DNA of 52,066 nt from Chara braunii. Taxonomy: Eukaryota; Streptophyta; Charophyceae; Charales; Characeae. Where the stretch lies: positions 703,502-755,567 of the forward strand of contig BFEA01000418.1 of NCBI GenBank assembly GCA_003427395.1. The letters are read 5' to 3'. Shown in pieces: positions 9,518 through 20,266 of this stretch (within the stretch, counting starts at the first letter, position 1; every line of letters begins with the position of its first letter). The notes below the pieces were generated by a model, which worked only from the letters and a program-made list of their open reading frames with translations, had not been told where the DNA came from and did not search any database. The position numbers and the translations under genes are program-made.

Positions 9518-10447
9518 TGTGAGGCTCAAGGCCTCGATTTGCCCTACTAGGCCCTGTTTTCTGTACGGTCGGCCGCCCTAAGAAAAGGCAGGCTCGACCC
9601 AGGGCCTACAGGCCTAATTTTGGGCTCGCCACGCAACTGGGTAAATTCAGGCAGTTGCGCAGTGCCAGTTGGTTGAGAGCGCCCAGGCCCGGGCTGCCTC
9701 TTTCGAATGTAACTGAGGCAGGCCCTGGGCCTGATTCGCAACATGGACCGAACACAGGCCGCGGGCAGTTGGACACGGGCAACCACCACAGGCCCAGGGC
9801 CTGTTTCGTTTGGACTGGGGCTCAGCCTCTCCGCGCCTACCGGAAGCTTCTGGGCAGGGGCCCGGCGCAGCCAGGCTGCACGCAAGGGAGGCAGGCCACT
9901 TCCATTTAGGAAAGTGCCTACCCATGCATTCGGCATTGGTTGCATGCTGCGCAATCGCTGCTGCACTAACGCTGGCCAGCGCTCACACTCATGGACGAGC
10001 TGAAGGAGCAGGCAGCCATAGCAGAGTTGCGCTGCTATGTGCTGGATGGGGCGCATGGTGGTCCTTGGGTGCACGTGGCATCTGTGAGATGGAGATCGAG
10101 GTTGTGAGTGATATGAGAGACCTACCTGGTGCTTGAGGCGAACGGCATTGGCCGAGATTTGAGCGTACTTCGGGGAGCTGTCGACGTCATCAACGGCATT
10201 GTAGATAGGATAGATAGGATCTGCCATTTGTAGTATGGGCACTGAGCGCCAGATGGGATGTCGACATTGGTTCTTTGTTGATGATGATGAGTCTACTCGA
10301 ACATTGTCACTTATGAGCTTTTGCTGCGCTCTTATTTGGTGTGACTCGTGATGCAATTCTGCTTTTGGTTCAAGGTCACGACTATCTGGTCTCATATGTA
10401 TGATGCTGTTTGGTTTCTGAAGTTCGCTATGGCTCATATTCCTTGCA
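9518..10447 (+). repeat. 3' LTR of element A
   Basis: It starts TGTGAGGCTCAAGG after the polypurine tract and ends TTCCTTGCA, and is followed by CCAG matching the bases before the 5' LTR. It is 930 bp. The segment 9565-10102, rich in AGGCCTG and GGGCCTG, has no counterpart in the 388-bp 5' LTR. Beyond 10103 the two LTRs match closely to the end. Long open frames on the minus strand here are chance products of LTR sequence. Confidence 0.88.
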
Positions 10448-10840
10448 CCAGGCAAAACTTGAAATAAGAAAAGGCCCAATCTGGGCTGTTGATCTTCAAA
10501 ATCTGACTGCCCGGATTGGCGCTTTTTGTTTTTCAAGTTTTGAGGACCTACTGTCAATCTTCAAAATCTGACTGCCCAGATTGGCGCTTTTTGTTTTTCA
10601 AGTTTTGATGACCTACTGGCCTCTCACCAAAAATATATCCCGGGCCTAGTTCGCGAACTTGCAACGTCCGACAGACCCACCGGCCCCGCAACCACGGAAA
10701 ACTGGGCACACCCTATTTTTTGTAGGGATGGAAATGTTGTCCCGAGTGGGCGTCTCGTGGAGTTGTCTAACCGAACAAGTCGAACACTCGAAGGGGTCCC
10801 GAACGTCCGCCCGGGTAAGCTAGGAATAAAGATAATTATT
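10448..10840. repeat. 65-bp tandem duplication and spacer
   Basis: A unit starting CTTCAAAATCTGACTGCCC occurs at 10494 and 10559 (period 65) and contains GATTGGCGCTTTTTG. The remainder to 10840 has no gene that I can see. Confidence 0.6.
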
Positions 10841-10841
10841 G

Positions 10842-10914
10842 GCGGGAGTAGGATTTGAACCTACAACGTTGAGATCATGAGCCAGATGGGTTACCAATTA
10901 CTCTATCCACCGCA
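10842..10914 (-). pseudogene. tRNA-Met(CAT)-like sequence, decayed
   Basis: Read on the minus strand this is a 73-base cloverleaf-like sequence. It has a 7-bp acceptor pairing with one mismatch and one wobble, a D-arm TAGAGTAATTGGTAA, a seven-base anticodon loop holding CAT, and an intact T-arm GTAGG-TTCAAAT-CCTAC. The anticodon stem does not pair well on its 3' side and the D-stem is imperfect, so it is probably not a working tRNA. The wording resembles organellar fMet-type tRNAs, suggesting an old organelle-DNA insert. A tRNA-derived SINE head is the other possibility, but no poly-A tail is seen. Confidence 0.5.
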
Positions 10915-11730
10915 AAGCGCACAAAGTGTTTCCTGTATTACAGAGCACCTCTGCTTATGAGCCTGTGGGAGTCTTTGCGAAAGCACAATGTGCATTCTCC
11001 TCCCAACCTGACAGTTAGAATCCCATTCGAATTGCTGGATTTTTGAATGGGGCAGAGGGCTCGTAGCACCTTTATTTACAGCAGCAGCCACCTAGACACC
11101 AAGCATTAAATCTGAGAAAGACCTGACATCCAAGCTCAACGACTGTCACATAATAGCTAAATTGCTCACACATGAGCTATGCGCGAGTTCCTGCAGGACG
11201 GCCAGGTAGCTAGAAAGATAGAATAGTTATAGACATCCCTATCATAAGGTGAGGACCTTTTAGAGCTACGTTCTCATCCGGGTGTTTACATATATTCACG
11301 GCATTGCTAGCTCGCTCTAAGCCGTTCACCAAACAAGACAAGTGTGTCATGCAGGGCTGGAGTGTGTTTTCTGGTTGTGACAGACCTTTTGATTCATTAG
11401 CGGGAGTTCTGCCTGCTGAGGGTGGTGTGAACAGACGGTCCGTGGAATCTTCCATCAGGTGTAGTTGGGTGGTAATCTGCTCCGTCTGGGTCAAGCCAGA
11501 GTATGGCTTGCATCATCGGCAAATGTCTCTATGAAGCGTTGAGGTTTCAGCCTGCTAACAAACTTGTGAACGACGGACATTGTCACAACTGTTGGTCTAT
11601 TTTCCTCGTCTCCCCTTTAACCTGAGTTGTTTTCTGTAGCAGTATGCATCTACATATTGTCACGATACTTGCGGCGCATAGGTGAAGTGCGAGTCGCAGT
11701 ACACTGCGCGGTGCGCAGTGCGCGCGCACA
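10915..11730. other. Non-coding spacer
   Basis: I recognise no gene. The last 60 bases before the gap are GC-rich with nested GCGCAGTGCGC-type palindromes. Confidence 0.5.
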
Positions 11731-12275
11731 NNNNNNNNNNNNNNNNNNNNNNNNNNNNNNNNNNNNNNNNNNNNNNNNNNNNNNNNNNNNNNNNNNNNNN
11801 NNNNNNNNNNNNNNNNNNNNNNNNNNNNNNNNNNNNNNNNNNNNNNNNNNNNNNNNNNNNNNNNNNNNNNNNNNNNNNNNNNNNNNNNNNNNNNNNNNNN
11901 NNNNNNNNNNNNNNNNNNNNNNNNNNNNNNNNNNNNNNNNNNNNNNNNNNNNNNNNNNNNNNNNNNNNNNNNNNNNNNNNNNNNNNNNNNNNNNNNNNNN
12001 NNNNNNNNNNNNNNNNNNNNNNNNNNNNNNNNNNNNNNNNNNNNNNNNNNNNNNNNNNNNNNNNNNNNNNNNNNNNNNNNNNNNNNNNNNNNNNNNNNNN
12101 NNNNNNNNNNNNNNNNNNNNNNNNNNNNNNNNNNNNNNNNNNNNNNNNNNNNNNNNNNNNNNNNNNNNNNNNNNNNNNNNNNNNNNNNNNNNNNNNNNNN
12201 NNNNNNNNNNNNNNNNNNNNNNNNNNNNNNNNNNNNNNNNNNNNNNNNNNNNNNNNNNNNNNNNNNNNNNNNNNN
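11731..12275. other. Assembly gap (545 N)
   Basis: A run of Ns. Open frames spanning it are artefacts. Confidence 0.99.
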
Positions 12276-12890
12276 AGGGCCAATGCACACAAGTAAGAAA
12301 AGGAAAAACTGAAAAACGAGACAGCTACTGTATGTGCAAAACTAGAATGAATCTTCTCCTAGAAACTGGAACCATACAAGCCATCCGTTTTTCTTTTCAG
12401 CAAGTGCTGATGAGTGAAGCGAGGCCCTTAGGGCCACTGCACGTAAGAAAAGGGAAAAAGAAAAGAACGAGACAACTACTGGAGTGTTTGTGGTACGTTC
12501 GTAACCCATAACTCTTGGAACACAGACCTGAATCCGAATCCGGGATATACTGCTGGCCTACTCGTGGTCTTCCAGCAATCCAATGCACATCCTTCCAAAG
12601 GTTATGGAAACCCTGCTAATTGCTTGCAGGGTACTTTTTGGAAAGGAGAATCAAACCAATGAGCAGTACGACAAGGCCCCAAAATATTATTTCTGTGTAC
12701 TTACCCTTTTTAGAAGGGAGGGACACTTATAGGTACGAGGACCTACCGTTTCTAATTTTATTTATTTATTTTTCTAAATGCGCCGCATCACGTTCGCGCG
12801 CACGTGTGCGCATGTGCGTTGCGGCGCACGTGATGCACCACAACTATGATTGTCACATATCTATTAACTAAAGAGCACGCTGTCGAGCGC
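12276..12890. repeat. Partial duplication and GC-rich palindrome
   Basis: A unit beginning AGGGCCAATGCACA at 12276 recurs as AGGGCCACTGCAC at 12430, each followed by AAGAAAAGG and a GAGACA(G/A)CTACTG end. At 12780-12838 is a GC-rich palindromic patch in which GCATCACGT pairs with ACGTGATGC. No gene is seen. Confidence 0.5.
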
Positions 12891-14420
12891 ATCGGTCCCG
12901 CACGGGGACCCTCCCGGCCGCGTCACGCAGGATTATGCAGGTCTTATTGTAGAGAGCGTTTTTGTCGCTCCGGCCGAGTGTGCCAGCCGTACCTCTCGCG
13001 AGTCCCTACGACAGGACACAGTCACGCGAGGCACCGCTACCTCCACCTGCGGGAGCTGTCACCATCCCTTAGGTGGGCGTATCCCTGCCGAGCTACTGAA
13101 CCACATGCGAAAGCTTTTCGTATGCAATTGCACAGGTGGCCCAGCCGAGGGCGTTTCTCGCTCGCTGTAACATAGGGGGTACACACAGTCGAACGCCCGA
13201 AAATCGAACCCGTACGCGAATCGCCGTATTGGGGGGCTGAAGTCCCAAACGCCACTCGACGTCGGTCGACTAGGAGCACTACACACCCACGCGTTACACC
13301 ACGACACTCGCGCTTACTCACCCATAACACCTGGAGCCCCACGTGAAACAAACACCACAAACAACGCCACAACACAACAACTCCTAGTCCCTTCAATATC
13401 TGACCCATAACTATATACGGCAAGACTCAGATAGGTACCGCGCGCTGAACTTCCGTATAAGAGGCGCACGAGTGCATGACCCCCTCATATCGATCATTCG
13501 GGCACATGCAAGCATTCGCGCTGATGGGGTACTATGTGGAACTCGTGGCCTCGCGGCCCTTGGTATTCTCGAGGGCCACATTCGACACTCAAGTGTTGGC
13601 TGACAGGCGTTTTGAGGGGTAATCTCTCGACGCCAGACAACCGCCATGTGCGGTTGAAGACCACACCCTCTTCTGCACCCTATAAGGGTTGAGTAGACAG
13701 CTTTAGGGCTGTCGTGGTAGCCGAAATCAAGGGGTTTGACTTTGACGGCTACCACGAACTACAACGTCCAACCATGAAAGTTCAAAAGAGAAACCTACTC
13801 CAACTCGCACTGGTCTAGTGGCCTCCTAAAATAGAAGGGGTAGGCAGGTCCAAACGATGCACGCGCGAAGGAGGCCCAAAGTCCTACCCGTAGGCTATCC
13901 AATGTCCGGGGTAGTGAGGCCCGTACACGGGCTCCCATAGGTCGATTGGGACTGGTCCTTCGCCCATGTGTCGTTCACGTTACCACAAACCCGAGTCTAT
14001 TGGCCGTAGCGAGCTCTTGGTCTCGCCGCCTGACCCATAACTTTTAGTACGAGGATCGGCGAGTGCTGCGCGCAAGGACTTAGTATAAGATGGCGCGGAT
14101 GCAGTACCCACACATACCAACTCGCTATGCAGCTCTACACGCATATCTGTGATGACGGCACGGTATGTGGTGCCCATACCCAAATGGCCTATTCTGAGCC
14201 ATGGGTTTGCATCCGACGCTCAGGCGTTGGCGGATGCTCGCGCTAAGGGGAGGTAACCCGTTAGCGGGCGCAAAAACCGGCTTGAGGGCCTTTCCGTCTT
14301 CTGCACCTTGAGGTGTCACAAGGGGTGCGGGGTAAGACGGTCCCTAGGGCAGGAAGGAACTTGGAGCGGTGGTGAGTTATCTGGCGCACCACCAGCGACA
14401 CGCTTACCCTTCCGCCCGAA
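12891..14420. repeat. Unidentified GC-rich region with a diverged internal duplication
   Basis: The segment from about 13398 and that from about 14030 both start TGACCCATAACT and proceed through a (G/C)CGCGC, a GTATAAGA(G/T) and a TCTTCTGCACC block, so they look like old copies about 630 bp apart. Short open frames are not convincing as genes. It does not look like rRNA. Confidence 0.4.
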
Positions 14421-15640
14421 ACTTTATCGTTCCACCAAAATAAACTTCAACAAGGAAGAAAAAAAGCAAAACTCTTAACATCATCAGACTGAACATCGTC
14501 GAGATTAGCCCTGAGGGGGTTACTTGAACGTACGCTTACTGCATCAGGGCAGGTACAAAACAGTCTCACTCGGACACAAAGGTTGTGGGGTAGTTCACTC
14601 TCACGACAGTTGTGTGGTTTGCCCATCTGACTTCAAGACAAGATCACTCAACATAACCAAATGAGACTCTTCCATACATACCTGCAATCACATCACAAAA
14701 TCAAGCAAAGATCCACACACTACACGGGGTCAACTCCAACCAACCTCTCCACTCATACCCCTTGCTTTAGCCATGCAAGCCCCAACCTTCAGCCAACCAA
14801 CCATAATTAAGTACTCAGTACCTCTGTTAAATGGCCATTCAGTAAAAGTCTGGGTGAAACCTTAATAAAATAAATAAAATCACCAGGGCTAAAGCCTTTT
14901 AAGGATGAGTATTGAGGGTGAGTTGTATCTGAGTCGTAAACCGATGAATCGACAACCGACGTGTTATCAACAATAACAGAAGAATAGTCAGGCTGACCAA
15001 GTCAGACCTTCAATCAATACGCACGGCCTGCACCACAGGACATGTCAAAGAGATTCCACTACAGCGTTTAGCCTAAGGAGGGAGTAATCCTCCTAAGTCA
15101 CATCCTAACTCCTCTACTAAGCTCCTACTCAGCTTCCGAAAGGTTCAGTAACACCTTCCCTACTCAGGGTTGAGTTGCTACGATTGGTCTACCTGAAAAT
15201 ATTCTAACTCTCCAAATTTCCAAAATTTTGGCAGCGCTTCCCGTAGGAAAAGTAGGCTTCCAAGATTCATACAAAGTTGAAAGTCAAAGTGCAAAGCAAA
15301 ACTATACTTGGGGCTAACTCCTGATCCCTGCTTGACAACTTAGGCTCAACATTGGTTTACATGCCCTCTGAATGAGGCCATGAGCCAACGCTGATCCCAA
15401 CCCCCAGCAGAGTTAGTCCTATCTCATCCCAAGCTTCCCTCCCATCATTCATCTTACCTACCTAGGGCTCCAATACTCGGCGAGCATCTACAACAACTAC
15501 TCTATCAAAAGATGCCCCAAGTGAGAGCCCACGAGCATGCAAGCGCAAACATCTCTTACAATCCCACATGGTTCTTTTCCAGGTCACATAGTTTGTTCAA
15601 AAACCCTCATTATTCCCTTTTTACCCTTCCTTACATAAGA
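14421..15640. other. Non-coding AT-balanced region
   Basis: No open frame of note, no RNA gene and no clear repeat. It borders the hairpin array directly. Confidence 0.5.
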
Positions 15641-16870
15641 CATAGGGTCAGCCAACCCAACTTATGGATGTGACTGACCTGCCAGTTTATATGACTAGGC
15701 CACACCAACTTATGGTGCCCTAGCCTGGTAACACAAATATACGTACGCTTAAGACCAAACCACACCAACTTATGGTGTGACCAGTCTGCAAAACGATCGA
15801 CATAAGGCGTATGACCGGGCCGCACCAACTGATGGTGAGGCTGGTCAGCCTGAACGTTCGGCATACACATAGAACTGAACCTCCTCAACTTATGAGGGGC
15901 CAGCCTCTGCCTAAACGAACGACGAAAAGCATATGACCAGACACAACAACTTATGTTGTGCCTGACCAGCCCACACAGTGACATATAGCATAAAACTAGG
16001 CTACCCAATTTATGAGTAGTCTAGTCCCGCCTAAACAACAACAAGCGCGTATGACCGAACAACCCGCAACTTATGCGTTCGCCCGGCCTTCGCAACACAA
16101 CTATATCCAATAGATAAGTCTCACAATCAGATTCTGTTTTCAGATGACTGGCCAGGTCACCTCAACTCATGAGGATCCTCACCCAAGCGTCAGTTATGTT
16201 TAGAAAGGGAAAATAGCCAGACTTTATATATCTCTCTGCTTTCGCGTTATCAAGGACATAGAACCAACTACCCTACTTATGGGTGAGTCAGCCTGCCCAC
16301 AGTTACCACACCATTTTGTATTATTCATCTTCTTTCCCTCCGCTTTGTCTGTTACCGGCTTATATGGTTGGATCTCCAACTTATGGCGTCCAACCTGCCA
16401 TGAATATACATAATAAATAATGTATCACTTTGTATGCTCCGATTCTCTTAGTGATGGCGGCTCATGACTTGACCACACCAACTTATGGTGGGAATAGTCT
16501 CGCCTGAAATAATAAAGCATAAGACTGAGTCACACCAACTTATGGTGTGGTCAGCTTCTGCCTAAACAGTTGACGTAAGGCGTATGACCGGGCCCCACCA
16601 ACTTATGGTGAGACTGGTCAGCCTAAACTTTCGGCATACACAAAAAACTGGACTACCTCAACTTATGAGGAACCCAGCCTTTGCCTGAACAAACGACGAA
16701 AGGCATATGACTAGGCACAACAACTTATGTTGTGCCTGACCAGTCCATACAATTACATACAGCGTAGAACTAGGCTGTCAAACTTATGGCTAGTCTAGCT
16801 TACCAAATAGCAAGTAAAACAAGTGCGAAAGACTCAGCAGCCTGCAACTTATGCGTTCGCCCAACCTCCG
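15640..16870. repeat. Array of about 18 hairpin units with constant AACTTAT loop
   Basis: The heptamer AACTTAT, or a one-base variant, occurs at 15659, 15707, 15767, 15827, 15887, 15948, 16007, 16068, 16164, 16274, 16378, 16480, 16537, 16600, 16660, 16722, 16781 and 16846. The usual spacing is 57-65 bp, widening to about 100 bp in the middle. Each heptamer is flanked by inverted arms, but the arm sequence changes between units: CACACC/GGTGTG, CCTC/GAGG, CACAAC/GTTGTG, GGTTGGA/TCCAACC. Outer pairing such as GACC/GGTC or CTAG/CTAG lengthens several stems to 10-14 bp. Linkers often contain GCCTAAAC and GGCATA. I know no family with this layout. Confidence 0.85.
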
Positions 16871-18890
16871 CAATATATTTGACAGCTCTTGTGTTTTCTG
16901 ACTTCACACTGATAATCTTGATTAAACCAATACATATTTGTCAGTTTGCTTTGCAAATCATTGTCCTGAATTCAAACAAGCAAGGAAATACAGTTATCTT
17001 TTTCAGTCATACTTACCGTCAGGCCAATAGCAACAGGATAATATAGTTTAATGATAGGATCACACGCGTAAATTGAGGGTTATACCCGAGTGTTCCCTGC
17101 CTCCAGAACCCCGCCTTGGCTCCGGCAGAGCTCCCGCAATCGGTGGGGCAACCTCCCACAAAGGCCTTGGCGCGGACCTACGGATTGCAATCCTGCCTGC
17201 CGCCTTCCTCTCGTAACCTCAGATCAGACTTAAGAGCAAGAAAGATATAAGTAGGTAGATCAGACTCTCGAGATCCAGGAGAGGTACAACTCAACTCACA
17301 ATGAGAGGACCTTGGAATTTGGATTCTCGTGAGGGCCCCGCAATAATGGCCAAAATAACACACCCGACAGTGACCAGAACCACGACCGGAACGTAAGGCA
17401 CAAGTCCCCAGACAGACCTCCAAATCACAGCAATGAACCCCCTTTAAGAAAGAACAGGACTGGCGCACGGTAATGGTGCCTAGCATTGAGCAATGCTTCG
17501 CACAACAGCAGCGCTGAAACAGTGCCTTGTACTGCAGCAGCGTACAAAATAGTGCACAGCGCAGCAATAACTGCCCCAGCATAAACAACTAACCCCCTGT
17601 AGCAACTGGAACACTTCTACAACCCTCCACACCGAAATCTACAGTCCCCCATGTCGCAGCCATAGCCCCCCTTGCTAAGTTTGGTCTCCCTCCCAAGGTC
17701 ACCACACTCCCCTCTCTCACTGTGCCCCTTTCCCAGGCCAATGTCAGTGTTGTTCCTAGGGAGGAGCGGCGCCCTGCTCAGCGCACAGCGATACACATCG
17801 CCCTGCACCGCAGCAGCATTCATCAGCAGCACACAGTAGTAGTTTCATTTATGCACCCACCAATATCATCTGCCTTTGATTGCAGCAGCGGCCTCCCAAA
17901 GGCAGAGCAACGCCCAGCCTTAATATTTGAAGTAGTCTGATTCAACAGCGGAGATATTCGTCGCAACTGTCCCAGCAATGCCTGCGACAGCAGCAACCGA
18001 AGCCCCGCAGTCTGCTGATGGCAACGACCGCTCCACCAGGGCTTAGTCTGACCACATACCATAGGAGGCGCTGCAACAAGGCCTTGAAACAGACAGGAGC
18101 ACAGCATACGAGGTAGCAACCCCACAGTGTTGGATCCCTTCCTCTGACTGTAATACCACTTTCACAGACTACACGACTGCTACGCAGCCTAGAAACGCCG
18201 CCTTCACATAGAGCACCCTCTGCGTCCTACCAAGGAATACAGGCAATAGCCGCCAGACTCTGGCAACACACTGTACACACAGCCATCGCGTGCAATCAAT
18301 GGCGGTGCAGCAGCCTTCCTACTGAAGCCTCAGTTTAGTCAAGCGTATGGCCAGGGCCCTTACAAGTGTACTATAAGTACACTAACAACATCTGAGTGCG
18401 ATGGCAACTCAACAGGGCTGTATGTACAACGGCACCGCAGTCAACCCCAGATCGTTACCCCGCCAGCAGCACCCCCGGGGTATTTGCACATAACGGCTCT
18501 CGAGTAGAGGAAAACAGCAATGCCTTAGAGAGGGAACAGCATCAGCAGCTGTGTTACACAACAGCGGCACCTCCCACGCTGCTGAAGCTAGCGGAAATAT
18601 CAATCTGGCGCACAGCAGTAGCTCAAACGCCGGCTGCAGCGGTCGCCCCAACCCAACAGCAGCCTTCCGTGGCGAGCAGCGGCGTCTAGCTGCCGCTCGC
18701 TGCTACGAGAAACTGCAACTGTGTCAACAACCGAGCCTTCTGCAGAGAGCCACAGTACCCCCACTGACGGACGGCCTGTCAACTTTCGCACAGGCCAAAC
18801 GCACTCCAGCACCAACAATGGGGTGCACCAGTCTGGTGCCCGGATGGGGACTTAGTAGGACGTCAAAAGAGAGACAAGAAGAAAAAGAAA
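16871..18890. other. Non-coding region with GCAGCA-rich patches
   Basis: No gene was recognised. From 17500 to 18720 the sequence is rich in CAGCAG and GCAGC words, which keep short frames open on both strands. At 18890-19066 there are A-rich runs, a G run and several single Ns, marking poor base calls. Confidence 0.5.
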
Positions 18891-19066
18891 AAGAAAAAAA
18901 AAAAACACAGCAGTCACGTATATTGAAGCCTCGAGAGCGATAATGGTAAAAAAAAGGGGGGGGGGGGTTGAGAATCGCCAGGGGAAAAANATTTTAGTAN
19001 CAAGGTTTTGNAAAANAANAAAANAAACGGAAAAAAAAAAAANAAAAAAAAAAAAACAAAACCCCA

Positions 19067-19690
19067 ACAGTCGTGTGGCAGCAGCCCCAGCAATCCCCAG
19101 TGAGTCACGTGCTGGGAAAAAAAAAGGCACAGCAATCCGCCGGTCCGTAGTTATTGAAAAGGCAGACTGAGACACAGATACTATGCTGTCTGAGCATCAG
19201 GAGATCCCAAGGCTCAGCTACATTCCGCTCCTGGGCAGCAACCTGCAACTGCCACTTCTGCAGGCTGTCACCGAGTCCAGGTAAGTGTTACACTCTCTCC
19301 CTTCAACTTCTTTCCCACCTACTCGCGTACCGTGCTAGCCCCTTGTCTTGCCGCTTCAGCTCCTCCTACTCTGCTCGTCTCCTCAACGACCTGGCCCAGA
19401 TCACACAGCCCCCAGTGTCAGTCACAGGCCCTCCTAGGAACAGCTGCAGCTGCCTTGCTGACACAGCAGCATCTTGCCAGCCAATCACAATCCGTTCGGC
19501 TGTTGGCTGCAGCAGCTACACCCCTCCCCCGAACACGGCCAGTCATATGGGCAGCCACTCTCGATCAGAGTCCCATTGTTGCCACCGTCCTTCGCCAGCT
19601 TAGGCAACCGCAGCAGCCTGCAGTTGCGGCTCACAATCCGCAATCATAGCTCGTCACAGGCAACAACTTCCAATATATATACATATATCT
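19067..19690. other. Non-coding region
   Basis: Overlapping 100-150-residue frames on the plus strand show no recognisable domain. I see nothing further. Confidence 0.4.
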
Positions 19691-19699
19691 GCGTAGCAC

Positions 19700-19795
19700 G
19701 CCGAACGTGTTCACGCCCCTTCGTGTTCGGGCGAACGTGTTCGCGCGTTCGCGCGAACAGCTTGCGAACATGTTCGGGCGAACCTATTTTTTTTC
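19700..19795. repeat. GTTCG/CGAAC palindrome cluster, copy 1
   Basis: Dense overlapping palindromes such as CGAACATGTTCG and GTTCGCGCGAAC. A segment TTCGTGTTCGGGCGAAC at 19721 recurs at 20183. The pair brackets the poly-T tracts and the SINE. Confidence 0.6.
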
Positions 19796-19846
19796 CGTAA
19801 AAAAAAAATTAAAAAAAAAATAAAATAAAATCGTTTTTTGATTTTT

Positions 19847-20021
19847 TTTTTTTTTTTTTTTTAAAAGGGTGACGGCCTTGAGATATTATCATTGAGCTGA
19901 CCGGCCCCAAGCAATTCATTAGTAGTTTGTTTTACTCGTCAAGTTCCATCATCTGGATTCGAACACGGGTCTGTATTTCAACAGTTCATGGGTGTACCCA
20001 CTGAGCTAGGCTCTTGGGTGG
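19847..20021 (-). mobile_element. tRNA-derived SINE with target-site duplication
   Basis: Read on the minus strand, a tRNA-like head has a Pol III A box TAGCTCAGTGG (19998-20008) and a B box GTTCGAATCC (19955-19964), about 35 bases apart. A body of about 100 bases follows and ends in a poly-A tail, seen as poly-T at 19847-19862. The 12-bp direct repeat TTTTTGATTTTT lies on both sides (19835-19846 and 20022-20033), matching L1-type target-primed insertion. It has no coding capacity and would need a LINE in trans. Length, boxes, tail and duplication together make this a firm SINE call; the family is not identified. Confidence 0.85.
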
Positions 20022-20154
20022 TTTTTGATTTTTAACTCATGATTGGCTATGAATTTGGACATGACTCCAAGGCAAAAGTTGCTTGTATTGTTATTTTATA
20101 TAACATATATTTTTTTTCAGATTTTTCTGAGAACGGTTTTTTTTTTTTTTTTTT

Positions 20155-20240
20155 TTTCGCATTCGGAGGGTTTTGGGCGCTTGTTCGTGTTCGGGCGAAC
20201 ATGTTCGCATTCGCCTCCGAACGCGAACACGGTGCTACAT
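20155..20240. repeat. GTTCG/CGAAC palindrome cluster, copy 2
   Basis: Second copy of the palindrome-rich segment of 19700-19795, in the same orientation, preceded by a long poly-T run (20137-20158). Confidence 0.6.
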
Positions 20241-20266
20241 AGACATATATCGTCACAAACAGAACT

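Larger units (their letters stand above)
1386..10447 (+). mobile_element. Ty3/gypsy LTR retrotransposon A, nearly complete, inactive
   Basis: The element has a 5' LTR (1386-1773), a primer-binding site (1777-1788), gag, protease, RT, RNase H, integrase and a chromodomain-like tail in that order, then a purine tract (9507-9517) and a 3' LTR (9518-10447). RNase H before integrase is the Ty3/gypsy order. The LTRs start TG and end CA. The four bases CCAG precede the first LTR and follow the second, fitting a target-site duplication, although five bases is more usual. Decay is heavy: repeated TAG/TAA stops, frameshifts near 6700 and 8465, a changed RT active site, a changed protease triad and a 766-bp DNA transposon in pol. 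The chromodomain points to a chromovirus; I cannot assign a named clade. Confidence 0.9.

Noticed and set aside
9547-10557. 336-codon minus-strand open frame
   Set aside because: It lies across the 3' LTR of element A and shows no known domain; LTR sequence explains it.
11660-11730. Second copy of the 7138-7903 element (ATACTTGCGGCGCA)
   Set aside because: Only a short imperfect match to the terminal repeat, and the rest is hidden by the gap, so it cannot be supported.
11583-12511. 200-290-codon frames across 11731-12275
   Set aside because: They run through an N gap and contain only a few real codons.
12891-14420. Ribosomal RNA or 5S genes in the GC-rich region
   Set aside because: No universally conserved rRNA segments could be recognised on either strand.
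15640-16870. CRISPR array
   Set aside because: Spacing is about 60 bp, but the conserved part is only a seven-base loop with changing arms; there are no uniform repeats or unique spacers and the context is eukaryotic.
15640-16870. Tandem tRNA genes (seven-base loop on a short stem)
   Set aside because: The loop AACTTAT lacks the T before the anticodon, and no T-arm or D-arm accompanies it on either strand.
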